Assembly: GCA_022071965.1 (NCBI GenBank)
Contig: JAJVIQ010000007.1
Span: forward strand, 124,001 to 188,000
From: Gammaproteobacteria bacterium
GTDB lineage: Bacteria; Pseudomonadota; Gammaproteobacteria; JAJPIJ01
DNA length: 64,000 nt
Direction: 5' to 3'
Shown: piece after piece, positions 25,883-34,462 of the stretch
Layout: every line of letters starts with the position of its first letter
How positions within the stretch are numbered: the stretch's first letter is position 1
Position numbers and translations under genes: made by a program
Notes under the pieces: model-generated
Told to the model about the DNA's origin: nothing
The model's input: only the letters and a program-made list of their open reading frames with translations
The model's database searches: none

Positions 25883-26407
25883 ATGACCGCGACGCAGCTG
25901 CAGCTGCTTCAGGCGATGCCGATCTTCGGCGGCATCAATGAGGATGTGCTGAGCTACCTGCTCAGGTTCACCCATGTCGTCGCGCAGCCCTCCGGCGCCT
26001 ACTTCTTCCGCGAGAATGATCCTGGTGACTCGATGTTCGTGCTGGAGCGGGGAGAGGTCGACATCGTCAAGGGGTGGAAGGATCGCATGTACTTTCTCCG
26101 CAAGATCGGGATCGGCGACTGCTTCGGCATACTCACCCTTCTCGATCTCGGACCGCGCAGCGGGTCGGCGATCGCGCGCCAGGACTGCACCGCCATCGAG
26201 ATCTCGACGACGAACATGTACGAGATCTACAGGATGGATCGCAAGCAATACACCATTATGCTGATGAACCTGGCCAGGGAGGTCAGCCGGCGCCTCAGGG
26301 GCTCCGACACCCAGTTGTTCAGGACTCTCGTCGATCCCGTGGACGCCGGCAGGCATTGGATGGCCGGCGACCTATACGACTTCCCGGCGATCGAGACTCC
26401 GACCTGA
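25883..26407 (+). CDS. Stand-alone cyclic-nucleotide-binding domain protein
   Basis: A 174-residue protein starting at ATG 25883; an in-frame ATG at 25823 falls inside the terminator hairpin. It is a single CNB beta-barrel: LLQAMPIFGGINEDVLSYLL, GAYFFRENDPGDSMFVLERGEVDI, GDCFGILTLLDLGPRSGSAIA. The cassette keeps Pro-Arg-Ser but has FGIL where cyclic-AMP binders have FGE, so the ribose-binding Glu is missing. A helix follows, and there is no HTH, kinase or other output domain. Function unknown. Confidence 0.82.
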   Translation: MTATQLQLLQAMPIFGGINEDVLSYLLRFTHVVAQPSGAYFFRENDPGDSMFVLERGEVDIVKGWKDRMYFLRKIGIGDCFGILTLLDLGPRSGSAIARQDCTAIEISTTNMYEIYRMDRKQYTIMLMNLAREVSRRLRGSDTQLFRTLVDPVDAGRHWMAGDLYDFPAIETPT

Positions 26408-26439
26408 AGTCAAGCCTGCGGGCGACACCCGGCGGGCGC

Positions 26440-26445
26440 TATAAT
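26440..26445 (+). promoter_or_regulatory. Likely -10 element of rep
   Basis: A perfect TATAAT lies 33 bp after the upstream stop and 37 bp before the rep GTG. The -35 region is poor. Confidence 0.4.
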
Positions 26446-26481
26446 CCGACCTACCCCAGACCCGGAACAGCGAGTTTTACC

Positions 26482-28452
26482 GTGCGCCAGTTGAATTCCG
26501 CGCAGCGTGCCGCCGTGCGCTGCCTGGACAGGCCACTGATGGTCCTGGCCGGCGCCGGCAGCGGCAAGACCAGCGTAATCACCGAGAAGATCGCCTATCT
26601 GCTGGAGGGCGGCGCGGCCGAGCCGCGGCAGATCGTGGCTGTCACGTTTACCAACAAGGCGGCGCGCGAAATGCGCGAACGCGTCGGCCAACGCATAAGG
26701 GGACGCGACCTGTCGGCATTGCGGGTGTCGACGTTCCACGCCCTCGGCCTTGCGATCCTGCGGGAGGAGATCACGCGCCTCGGATACCGACCGCGCTTCA
26801 CGATCTATGACGGCCAGGATGCCTGCCAGCTACTCGCGGATATCCTGGTCTGCGACGCGAATGACCCGCGCGTGCCGGCGGCGCAACAGCGCATCTCGCG
26901 ATGCAAGAATGCGGGGGAAACGCAAGCGCCGCCGCCAGACGACATGCAGGCGCTATGCGAGGAGTTCGACCGCCAGATGCGAGCGCGCAACGCGGTGGAT
27001 CTCGACGATCTCATCGCATTGCCGGCGCGACTTCTGGCCAACGACAGCGAGGTCCGCGCACGCTGGCAGGATCGGGTCGGATATCTGCTCGTGGACGAGT
27101 ATCAGGATACCAACGGCGCGCAGTATGCGTTGATGAAACTGCTGGTGGGATCCCGGGCGCGGTTCACGGTCGTTGGCGACGACGATCAGTCGATCTATGC
27201 GTGGCGTGGCGCGCAGCCGGAGAATATCCGGATGCTCGGTCAGGATTTCCCGGCGCTGGAGGTAATAAAGCTCGAGCAGAACTATCGCTCCACGCGCCGC
27301 ATCCTCAAGGCCGCCAATCACCTGATCAGCCGGAATCCGCATGTTTACGAGAAGCGCCTGTGGAGCGATCTCGGCGTCGGTGATCCCATTCGTGTGATTC
27401 GCACGCACGACGAGAACGACGAGGCCCGCCGGGTGGTTGCGCAGATACTGCATCACCGTCTGATGGTGCGGGGCAAGTACGGCGATTATGCGATTCTCTA
27501 CCGCGGCAACCACCAGTCCCGGCCATTCGAGCAGACTTTGAGGGAACACGGCGTGCCATATGTCGTCAGTGGCGCAATGTCCTTCTTCGAGCATGGCGAG
27601 GTGCGTGACCTGCTCGCCTACATGCGTTTGCTGGCCAATCCGACGGACGACGGTGCGTTCCTGCGGATTGTCAACACCCCGCGCCGCGAGATCGGACCGG
27701 CAACCGTGGAGAGGCTGGCCGCCTTCGCGAGGACACGCGATGCGAGTCTCTTTGACGCCTGTTGGGAGGAGGAATTCCTGGCGGCTCTTGGCGAGCGCGT
27801 GCGGGCGCGGATGCGGGATTTCGCGGCGCAGGTCTCCGCGTGGTCGGAGCGGGCGGAGTCGGAACCGGCCGCGCCCCTGGTGACGGAGATCGTCGAGGTC
27901 ATCGGATATCGCCGCTGGCTGGAGTCACGGGCGGACAGCCCCGCGGAGACAGAGCGGCGCCATGGCAATGTCGAGGAACTGCTGGCATGGATCGCCCGGC
28001 TGTCGTCCTCGCCAACGGGCGATCGGCCTCTGCCGGAGGTACTCAATCAGCTTGCACTCATGGAGGCGCTGACCGAGCGCACCGCCGATGATCACGCCGA
28101 CCGGGTCCGCCTGATGACGCTGCACGCTGCCAAGGGATTGGAGTTCCCGCACGTCTTCCTCGCCGGTGCGGAGGAGGATTTGCTGCCGCACCGCGCGAGC
28201 CTTGAGTCCGGCAACGTCGAGGAGGAGCGTCGGCTTGCGTACGTAGGGATCACGCGGGCGAAAGCTACCCTGACCTTTACCTGGGCGGCCGCCCGTCGCC
28301 GCTATGGTGAGACGCGCGACTGCCAGATAAGTCGATTTATCAATGAGTTGCCAGGTGACGACCTGGAGTGGATAGGCGTCGATCAGGACACTCGGGTCTC
28401 GCCCGAGGAGGGGCGGCGGGCGTTGGCATCACTGAAGGGCCTGGTGCGGTAG
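26482..28452 (+). CDS. rep: ATP-dependent DNA helicase Rep
   Basis: Superfamily 1A 3'-5' helicase that clears proteins ahead of replication forks. The frame is open far upstream, but GTG 26482 gives RQLNSAQRAAVRCLDRPLMVLAGAGSGKT with Walker A at residues 24-30 and a 656-residue product close to E. coli Rep. Motifs Ia (TFTNKAAREMRERV), II (LLVDEYQDTN), III (VGDDDQSIYAWRGA), IV (LEQNYRST), V (LMTLHAAKGLEFPHVF) and VI (EERRLAYVGITRAK) are present. LEFPHVFLAG and the length favour Rep over UvrD. Confidence 0.94.
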   Translation: MRQLNSAQRAAVRCLDRPLMVLAGAGSGKTSVITEKIAYLLEGGAAEPRQIVAVTFTNKAAREMRERVGQRIRGRDLSALRVSTFHALGLAILREEITRLGYRPRFTIYDGQDACQLLADILVCDANDPRVPAAQQRISRCKNAGETQAPPPDDMQALCEEFDRQMRARNAVDLDDLIALPARLLANDSEVRARWQDRVGYLLVDEYQDTNGAQYALMKLLVGSRARFTVVGDDDQSIYAWRGAQPENIRMLGQDFPALEVIKLEQNYRSTRRILKAANHLISRNPHVYEKRLWSDLGVGDPIRVIRTHDENDEARRVVAQILHHRLMVRGKYGDYAILYRGNHQSRPFEQTLREHGVPYVVSGAMSFFEHGEVRDLLAYMRLLANPTDDGAFLRIVNTPRREIGPATVERLAAFARTRDASLFDACWEEEFLAALGERVRARMRDFAAQVSAWSERAESEPAAPLVTEIVEVIGYRRWLESRADSPAETERRHGNVEELLAWIARLSSSPTGDRPLPEVLNQLALMEALTERTADDHADRVRLMTLHAAKGLEFPHVFLAGAEEDLLPHRASLESGNVEEERRLAYVGITRAKATLTFTWAAARRRYGETRDCQISRFINELPGDDLEWIGVDQDTRVSPEEGRRALASLKGLVR

Positions 28453-28724
28453 GCATTGCCCGGGCGCCACCGCCGCCTGTCGTCCGACCCCGACATTGCA
28501 GCCGTCCGAGGCACGTCCGGCGATCCTAGGCACGCCGCACCTATCTTCATATATCGCTTTAGATATTTAGGTCATGTACATGAATTAAATGCTGCATGGC
28601 AGCCCGGTGATCGGGTGGTGCGGCACTGCCTTCGGGCTTGGCATATCGGCTGCAATGTAGTTACTGCACACGCAGGCAGGCGTGTGGGAATTCAGGGACT
28701 CAATCAAGAACGAGGCTTGGACAC
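28453..28724. other. AT-rich gap between rep and a small gene
   Basis: The middle of this 272-bp gap (about 28545-28600) is distinctly AT-rich for this genome, with TATATCGCTTTAGATATTTA and a TGTACATGAATTAAAT run, and probably holds the promoter of the following small gene. An open frame across it (28456-28881) has no family resemblance and is not called. Confidence 0.4.
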
Positions 28725-28991
28725 ATGGGATTACAGCTGGTCGTCGATAACACCGCACGGGCGCAGGCCTACAGCACTTCGCTGCCCGCCGGGACCCCGT
28801 ATTTCGATGGTCTGCTCGAGCGCACGCGCGCCCAGCTTCGCGAGGACCTGCGTTACTACCAGAACCGCCTGCGCGACCTGAAACAGATGGAGCCACACAA
28901 CCTCGCGGAACTGCGCGCACTGTATCGCTCACGCGAGCAATACATCCTGCGACTGTTGCGCACGATGGGTGACCGGCTGCAGGCGATCTGA
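28725..28991 (+). CDS. Small uncharacterised helical protein
   Basis: An 88-residue protein starting at ATG 28725. After an N-terminal MGLQLVVDN segment, residues 28-85 are strongly helical and charged (LLERTRAQLREDLRYYQNRL, LAELRALYRSREQYILRLL), with no signal peptide or membrane segment. No family is recognised. Its reality is supported by an AT-rich upstream region and a strong intrinsic terminator 39 bp after the stop. A longer frame from 28638 is possible. Confidence 0.65.
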   Translation: MGLQLVVDNTARAQAYSTSLPAGTPYFDGLLERTRAQLREDLRYYQNRLRDLKQMEPHNLAELRALYRSREQYILRLLRTMGDRLQAI

Positions 28992-29325
28992 ACCGAATTT
29001 GTCGCTGTTCCCTTCTCGTTGGGACCTCTGCCCGCCTTAGGCGGGCTTTTTTTGTCCGTATCGCCGGCTGTCCAGCCGCCACGCAATTTGCAAGCGCACG
29101 CTATGACCCGGCGCACCAGCAGCGGTAATGTTCACGACATTCCGATCGGGACGATCGGGACGGATCGGCCCGCCACCATTCCGGCCAGACCCGTGGCGGG
29201 GGCAGTGTAGGAAGAACGGGGCGGCCTGGCGTCATTTCAGATAACCGGTGCGCCGTCGGCGCAGCCTGAGCTGAGGCCGCTTCCACGGCGGCGTTGGTGC
29301 CCCGATGCGTGCCATTGCCCCCTGT
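28992..29325. other. Convergent gap before ttcA
   Basis: This 334-bp stretch holds the plus-strand terminator at 29030-29053. The rest, between two 3' ends, shows no convincing gene on either strand; short frames near 29100-29290 lack any family features. Confidence 0.5.
29030..29053 (+). terminator. Intrinsic terminator
   Basis: GCCCGCC, loop TTA, GGCGGGC, then seven T residues: a textbook rho-independent terminator 39 bp after the small helical protein gene. Confidence 0.93.
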
Positions 29326-30168
29326 TCATTGATCGTCAGAGGGGATCAGCCAACCTTTTGCCGCGCGTCCGCTCCCCTCGCCCAGCGATCTGAAATCGAA
29401 CACGGAGCGATCGGCCAGATGCGAGGGGCTGACCGTTTGTAGCGCGGAAAAGATCGTCTCGAGCCTTCCGGGGTAATGCCTTTCCCATTCCTTCAACATC
29501 GACTTGATCTGCCTGCGCTGCAGATTTTCCTGGTTGCCGCACAGGTTGCACGGAATGATCGGGAAGGCGCGCCGCACGGCGTATTCCGCGATGTCGTCCT
29601 CCTTGCAGTAGGCAAGCGGCCGGATGACGATGTGGGCGCCGTCGTCACTTCGTAGTTTAGGCGGCATCGCCTTGAGCGTGCCGCCGAAGAACATGTTGAG
29701 GAACAGCGTCTCGATTATGTCATCGCGATGATGGCCGAGGGCGATCTTGCTCATGCCGTGTTCGCGTGCGAACCGGTAAAGAATCCCGCGCCTGAGACGT
29801 GAGCAAAGGCTGCACATGGTCTTGCCTTCGGGCACGACGCGCTTGACGATGCTGTAGGTGTCTTCATCGATGACGTGGAACGGGATGCCGAGGTGGCGAA
29901 GGTAGTCCGGAAGCACTTGCTCCGGGAAACCGGGCTGCTTTTGGTCAAGATTCACCGCCACTATCTCGAAATCCACCGGGGCACTACGCCGCAGCGACAG
30001 CAGCACATCCAACAGCGTGTAGGAATCCTTGCCCCCCGAAAGGCCCACCATGACCCGATCGCCGTGCTCGATCATGTTGAAGTCCTCGATCGCGCGACCG
30101 ACGTTGCGCCGCAGGCGCTTGGCGAGCTTGTTGTACTCCAGTTCGTGTTTCTGGGCGATTGAAAGCAT
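29326..30168 (-). CDS. ttcA: tRNA 2-thiocytidine biosynthesis protein TtcA
   Basis: Thiolates C32 of certain tRNAs using ATP and an iron-sulfur cluster. The 280-residue protein has the PP-loop SGGKDS at residues 44-49, the Cys pair [11 protein letters not shown] (Cys119, Cys122), [28 protein letters not shown] and a second pair PCNLCGNQ (Cys207, Cys210). These match TtcA rather than TilS. It is on the minus strand with a downstream gap and 160 bp upstream to the cold-shock gene. Confidence 0.96.
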   Translation of the reverse strand: MLSIAQKHELEYNKLAKRLRRNVGRAIEDFNMIEHGDRVMVGLSGGKDSYTLLDVLLSLRRSAPVDFEIVAVNLDQKQPGFPEQVLPDYLRHLGIPFHVIDEDTYSIVKRVVPEGKTMCSLCSRLRRGILYRFAREHGMSKIALGHHRDDIIETLFLNMFFGGTLKAMPPKLRSDDGAHIVIRPLAYCKEDDIAEYAVRRAFPIIPCNLCGNQENLQRRQIKSMLKEWERHYPGRLETIFSALQTVSPSHLADRSVFDFRSLGEGSGRAAKGWLIPSDDQ

Positions 30169-30270
30169 GAAGGGGCTCGATGAAAGACGTCGAATCTCGA
30201 CGCTCGGCGGCGATCTTCTTTATGCGGCCAGCGTGAACAGGAACGTCAAGGCCCGAAAAAGAAGGCTGGA

Positions 30271-30300
30271 CAAACAAGAAACCCCGCGTTCCGGCGGGGT
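30271..30300 (-). terminator. Intrinsic terminator of the cold-shock gene
   Basis: On the minus strand ACCCCGC, loop CGGAAC, GCGGGGT is followed by TTCTTGTTTG. It lies 28 bp after the cold-shock stop codon. Confidence 0.85.
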
Positions 30301-30328
30301 CCCCCGGGCTCCCGAGCGACGGCTGAGA

Positions 30329-30535
30329 TCAGCCTTCGGGCGTTACCGACGCTGCCTGCAACCCCTTCGGGCCTCGCTGCACTTCGAAGTTCACCTTCTG
30401 GCCTTCCTGCAAGGTGCGGAATCCAGAGCCCTTGATGGCAGAGTAATGGACGAAGACTTCGTCACCACCCTCGCTCGGCGTGATGAAGCCGTAACCCTTT
30501 GCCTCGTTAAACCACTTCACGGTACCGGTAGCCAT
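30329..30535 (-). CDS. Cold-shock domain protein (CspA family)
   Basis: A 68-residue single OB-fold RNA chaperone. RNP1 (KGYGFI, residues 13-18) and RNP2 (VFVHY, 27-31) are intact, framed by [14 protein letters not shown] and [27 protein letters not shown] ribosome binding site precedes the ATG. The approximately 240 bp to folM may contain a long leader as in other csp genes, but no cold-box sequence was identified. Whether it is cold-induced or constitutive cannot be told. Confidence 0.96.
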   Translation of the reverse strand: MATGTVKWFNEAKGYGFITPSEGGDEVFVHYSAIKGSGFRTLQEGQKVNFEVQRGPKGLQAASVTPEG

Positions 30536-30776
30536 GCAAATAAACTCCGCTGATTTTTCGCCAAGGGTGTCGTGCAGAGTATCGGGGGGCAGCGCAAGGA
30601 GACCATCAGGACTTTCTTTTTACTACCTGCGACACTGTAACTGCAGTCGGTCTCAAGCATAGACCAAAGCCATTGCGCCCGCCAAGTACCCGGCTTGCGG
30701 GGAATCAAGCCGTTTGCGATATCCCGCAGTGCGGCATAATGGACGCCTGCGATGACAATCGGGTAACTTGGCTATC

Positions 30777-31547
30777 ATGGCTTTGCAAAAGCATCTCGTT
30801 GATCAGGTGGCGCTTGTTACAGGTGGCGCGAGACGCGTCGGTCGTGCAGTAGCCCTGACCCTGGCAAGGGCCGGAATGCACGTGGCCATCACTTATAATC
30901 AGAGCCGTGCCGAGGCCGATCAGGTCGTCGATGCAATTAAGACAATTGGACGAAGCGCCTTGGCGCTGCAGGTGAGGATGGAGGACGTCGATGCCGCCGA
31001 ACAGCTATATCGCGCGTTGAACTCCCGGTTCGACCGCCTCGACGTGCTGGTAAACAACGCCAGCATCTTCGATCCGACCCCGTTTGGTTCGATAACCGTG
31101 GAACAGTACGATCGCAATCAGGCCATCAATGCGCGGGCTCCCCTGATGCTGATACAGAAATTTGCACCCATGTTGCGTGCCCATTATCACAGCGACGATC
31201 CATCCAGCCCCGGACGGATCGTCAACTTCATAGACATACACGTCATGGGCGAGCCTCTGCAGCATTTCGCGGCGTACAACAGCTCCAAGGCAGCCCTCAT
31301 GGAGATCACGTCCACCTGCGCGATAGAGCTCGCGCCGCACGTGACCGTGAACGCCATCGCGCCGGGCGTCGTGGCGTGGGCCGATTCCTACAGCGAAGAG
31401 ATGAAGCGGGAGTATATGACCCGCGTGCCCCTGGCACGCCCCGGTACCCCCGAGGATGCGGCTGTCGCGGTGCTTTATCTGGTTCGCGATGCGGCGTATT
31501 GCACAGGCCAGATCATCCGTCTCGACGGTGGGCGTTTCCTCACCTGA
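30777..31547 (+). CDS. folM: Pteridine reductase / dihydromonapterin reductase (FolM-like SDR)
   Basis: Short-chain dehydrogenase reducing pterins. ATG 30777 gives 256 residues; an in-frame TTG at 30768 would add three. The nucleotide site TGGARRVGR (residues 15-23) has Arg where most SDRs have Gly, a mark of pteridine reductases. NNA is at 93-95, Asp153 replaces the usual catalytic Ser (FIDIHV), and the pair Tyr167/Lys171 is in YNSSK. All this fits PTR1/FolM. It is followed nine bases later by rimB-like and rimK genes. Confidence 0.88.
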   Translation: MALQKHLVDQVALVTGGARRVGRAVALTLARAGMHVAITYNQSRAEADQVVDAIKTIGRSALALQVRMEDVDAAEQLYRALNSRFDRLDVLVNNASIFDPTPFGSITVEQYDRNQAINARAPLMLIQKFAPMLRAHYHSDDPSSPGRIVNFIDIHVMGEPLQHFAAYNSSKAALMEITSTCAIELAPHVTVNAIAPGVVAWADSYSEEMKREYMTRVPLARPGTPEDAAVAVLYLVRDAAYCTGQIIRLDGGRFLT

Positions 31548-31555
31548 GGGGCGCC

Positions 31556-32077
31556 ATGCCCGATCCCACTGACGCAACGGAAGAGCCGGGGGAGACCGGT
31601 GCGCAGGGTCTGGATCGATCCGATGGCGGCATCATGCGGATTGGCTGGCGAGAATGGGTCGCCCTGCCGCAGTTCAACATAAGGGCAATCAAGGCAAAAG
31701 TCGACACTGGCGCCCGGACATCCGCGCTGCATGCGTACTCCGTGGAGCGCTTTCTGCATCACGGCGCGCCGCGCGTGCGGTTCATGCTGCATCCGAGGCG
31801 GCTGCGCACCGACATTGCAGTGGTGTGCGAGTGCGACATCGTGGATGAGCGTGCGGTGACCGATTCCGGGGGACATCAGGAACGGCGAATCGTGATCGTC
31901 ACCGACATCGTGCTCGGGCATCTGCGATACCCGATAGAACTCACGATTACCGATCGCGACACCATGCGATACCGCATGCTGCTCGGCCGCAGCGCCATGC
32001 GCGACCGTCTGACGGTGGACCCCGCTCTGTCCTACGGGGCCGGCAGACCGCAATTGCCGCGAAAGAGGAAGCAATGA
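31556..32077 (+). CDS. rimB: RimB-like retropepsin-fold protease (RimK-associated)
   Basis: A 173-residue protein of the RimB/DUF785 family, annotated elsewhere as ATP-dependent zinc protease but with a retropepsin-like fold. After a non-conserved N-terminus, [30 protein letters not shown] carries the aspartic DTGA motif, followed by [12 protein letters not shown] and [10 protein letters not shown]. In Pseudomonas rimA-rimB-rimK, RimB acts with RimK on glutamate tails of ribosomal protein S6. It overlaps rimK by four bases. The N-terminal 25 residues may be optional; a second Met lies near residue 27. Confidence 0.88.
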   Translation: MPDPTDATEEPGETGAQGLDRSDGGIMRIGWREWVALPQFNIRAIKAKVDTGARTSALHAYSVERFLHHGAPRVRFMLHPRRLRTDIAVVCECDIVDERAVTDSGGHQERRIVIVTDIVLGHLRYPIELTITDRDTMRYRMLLGRSAMRDRLTVDPALSYGAGRPQLPRKRKQ

Positions 32078-32982
32078 AGATTGGCATCCTTTCCCGCAAC
32101 CCGAAGCTCTATTCGACCCAGCGGCTCATGGATGCGGCGTCCAAACGCGGCCATGAGGTGCATGTCGTCGACTTCCTGCGCTGCTACATGGATATCACCT
32201 CCAAGAATCCGCAGATGTTCTACAAGGGGGAGCCGTTACAGGGATTCGATGCGGTGATCCCGCGCATCGGCGCGTCCGTGACCTTCTATGGCGCGGCCGT
32301 GGTCCGCCAATTCGAGATGATGGGGGTCTTCAGCGTGAACGAGTCCGTCGCCATTACACGCTCGCGCGACAAACTCCGGTGCCTGCAGTTGCTCGCGCGC
32401 CGCGGTGTGGGCCTGCCGACGACCGGCTTCGCGCATGAAACCACGGACGTGCAGGAACTCATCCGCAAGGTGGGCGGCGCGCCCGTGGTGATCAAGCTTC
32501 TCGAGGGCACCCAGGGGATCGGCGTGGTTCTTGCCGAGACCGTGACCGCCGCGGAGAGCGTCATCGAGGCGTTCATGGGCCTGAAGGCCGATATTCTCGT
32601 CCAGGAGTACATCAGCGAGGCGCAGGGCAGCGACATCCGCTGTTTCGTGATCAATGGCAAGGTGATCGCCGCCATGCGTAGGCGAGCGCGGGCGGGCGGT
32701 TTTCGATCAAATCTGCATCGGGGCGGATCGGCAGAGCTGGTCAAGATCACGGCCGAGGAGCGCGCCACGGCAGCGAAGGCTGCCAGGGTGATCGGCTTGA
32801 ACGTCTGTGGCGTCGATCTACTGCGGTCGCGGCGCGGCCCTTTGGTGATAGAGGTGAATTCCTCACCCGGGCTGGAGGGCATAGAGGGTGCCACCGGCAA
32901 GGATGTCGCGTCCCTGATCGTCGAATTCGCAGAGAGAAAGACAGTGGAGACCGCCAGCACGCGTACCCGCGGCACAGGCTGA
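32074..32982 (+). CDS. rimK: RimK alpha-L-glutamate ligase
   Basis: ATP-grasp ligase adding glutamates to the C-terminus of ribosomal protein S6. The 302-residue product starts at the ATGA overlap with rimB. Seen are [91 protein letters not shown] and [14 protein letters not shown], all standard for RimK. The RREAKPGEFR motif common in relatives is [10 protein letters not shown] here. Confidence 0.96.
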   Translation: MKIGILSRNPKLYSTQRLMDAASKRGHEVHVVDFLRCYMDITSKNPQMFYKGEPLQGFDAVIPRIGASVTFYGAAVVRQFEMMGVFSVNESVAITRSRDKLRCLQLLARRGVGLPTTGFAHETTDVQELIRKVGGAPVVIKLLEGTQGIGVVLAETVTAAESVIEAFMGLKADILVQEYISEAQGSDIRCFVINGKVIAAMRRRARAGGFRSNLHRGGSAELVKITAEERATAAKAARVIGLNVCGVDLLRSRRGPLVIEVNSSPGLEGIEGATGKDVASLIVEFAERKTVETASTRTRGTG

Positions 32983-33154
32983 CAACTGCTGCAGGGTGCT
33001 TCATTGGTGGGGTTCGGGGTCCGCACAGGCCGTGTTCAGCCGCGGCGTGCTCGCCGCGCGTGGCCGCATGGGTGGGAAATCTATCGCGCGGGGCGGGCAG
33101 CCACAGGGTATCCCGCGGGGCAGGCCCACCCTGTGGGTATTCCCAGGTAATGGC

Positions 33155-33649
33155 CTACGGCCGGTGGGTCGTGCCGGTCTTGGCCGGCGGGGCTGTGCTG
33201 TCGGTCGGGGGTTCGCTGCCCACGATCCGCAGAGTCTGCACGTTCATCGGAGTGATGCTCGGGGCGTTTTTCTGCCGCCAGACCGCGTCGGTGCTCGACT
33301 CGTTGGCGACCCTGAAGTCGGTGGCGCGCTTCTGGCGCTCCGTGAGGATGAGGGATCGCGGGTCCTCTCCATTCAGGAACTTGCCGATAAAATCCACCAG
33401 CCTGGCGGACGCGAAGCAGCTGATCCCCGCGCACAACGCGATCACCCCCGATTTCAGGCCGAGTTCCAGGATGCGATCATTTTCCGCAAATGCCATTGTC
33501 AGCAAGCCGGCGGCGGCTAGCCCCAATCCGACCACTCCGAGGCTATCCAGTATGAGGCTGAACCTGCCCAGAATGCCGCCCATCTGCCAGACATAACGGT
33601 GTAGCGGGCGGGTGAGGTCGAATGCGTAGCGCTTGGTGGGATTCGGCAT
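33155..33649 (-). CDS. Uncharacterised inner-membrane protein
   Basis: A 164-residue protein starting at ATG 33649 with AAGGGC upstream; an in-frame extension to 33772 is unlikely. Two membrane segments lie near residues 36-55 (LGVVGLGLAAAGLL) and 66-86 (SGVIALCAGISCFA). The C-terminal half is soluble and charged (LNGEDPRSLILTERQKRATDF). No family is recognised. It is divergent from the Rap1a-like gene. Confidence 0.65.
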   Translation of the reverse strand: MPNPTKRYAFDLTRPLHRYVWQMGGILGRFSLILDSLGVVGLGLAAAGLLTMAFAENDRILELGLKSGVIALCAGISCFASARLVDFIGKFLNGEDPRSLILTERQKRATDFRVANESSTDAVWRQKNAPSITPMNVQTLRIVGSEPPTDSTAPPAKTGTTHRP

Positions 33650-33904
33650 GCTTTTGCCCTTCGTACACGCTTTCCTTGGGCCCCGCTCTTTGGCGGGTCC
33701 TCCTTGTCGTTGGACATCGGTCTTCTCGCCGGACACGCGCCATTGTACAGCCTCGAGGACACTGTGAGACACTCGCGCGGGGAGTCCTGCGAACTGGTTC
33801 TCTCAGGGACGCCCCAACCTTCCAGCGCAGTCGGGGTGCCCATTCGGCGGCGATCTCGCCCGTGCGCTGGCGATGCCGGCAAGGCCGATCTCGCGACACA
33901 GACT

Positions 33905-34336
33905 ATGCAATTCGTTCAACAGGTTAGCACTGTCATGGTCGCGGCGATTCTGCTCCGGTCCGCATTGGCCGAAGGCCCGTCTGCCGCACCGGTTACCCCC
34001 ATGGGCGAGCCGGCCGCCGAGGAGCAGGTGCTAACCGGCCGCGAGCTCCTGGACAGCTGCAGGCGCGGGGAAGCCGATGCCGAGGCGCATACCTTCTGTA
34101 TGACATTCATGGTCGGCCTGGTGCAGACGGTATCGATCATGCAGCAGGCGGGCGATGGTCCGGCGCTGTTCTGCATCGACCCCAATCGGGTCAGCCCGGA
34201 GGATGTTCGCGGCCGGGCGGTGGCCTGGCTCCAGGCCCATCCGGAGCGGCTGGATGAGGCGGCGTACGTACTGGTGGGCGAGGCGCTGCATCAGGGGTAT
34301 CCGTGTCCGCCGACGGGCGGGGTCCGGCGGCCCTGA
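33905..34336 (+). CDS. Rap1a/Tai-family immunity-like secreted protein
   Basis: A 143-residue protein with a signal peptide ending near SALAEG. The mature part fits the Rap1a/Tai immunity fold: LLDSCRRGEADAEAHTFCMTFMVGLVQT, CIDPNRVSPEDVRGRAVAWL, HPERLDEAAYVLVGEAL and YPCP, with four Cys placed to form the family's disulfides. In Serratia such proteins neutralise type VI amidase effectors in the periplasm. No effector or type VI gene is visible here, so this may be an orphan immunity gene or a family member with another role. Confidence 0.8.
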   Translation: MQFVQQVSTVMVAAILLRSALAEGPSAAPVTPMGEPAAEEQVLTGRELLDSCRRGEADAEAHTFCMTFMVGLVQTVSIMQQAGDGPALFCIDPNRVSPEDVRGRAVAWLQAHPERLDEAAYVLVGEALHQGYPCPPTGGVRRP

Positions 34337-34462
34337 GCCGCGGGGTCGGCGTGCGGGATCGCAGCCGGCGGCCCGGAGGATTCGGCGCCAGAGAGTCCGT
34401 CTTTGCTGGCGAAAATCTCGCAAAACGATTAACTTAACGGCCTCCCCCGTCCCGAAACCGGC

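Noticed and set aside
28456-28881. 141-residue open frame between rep and the small helical gene
   Set aside because: Crosses an AT-rich promoter-like stretch and overlaps the better-supported 28725 gene in another frame.
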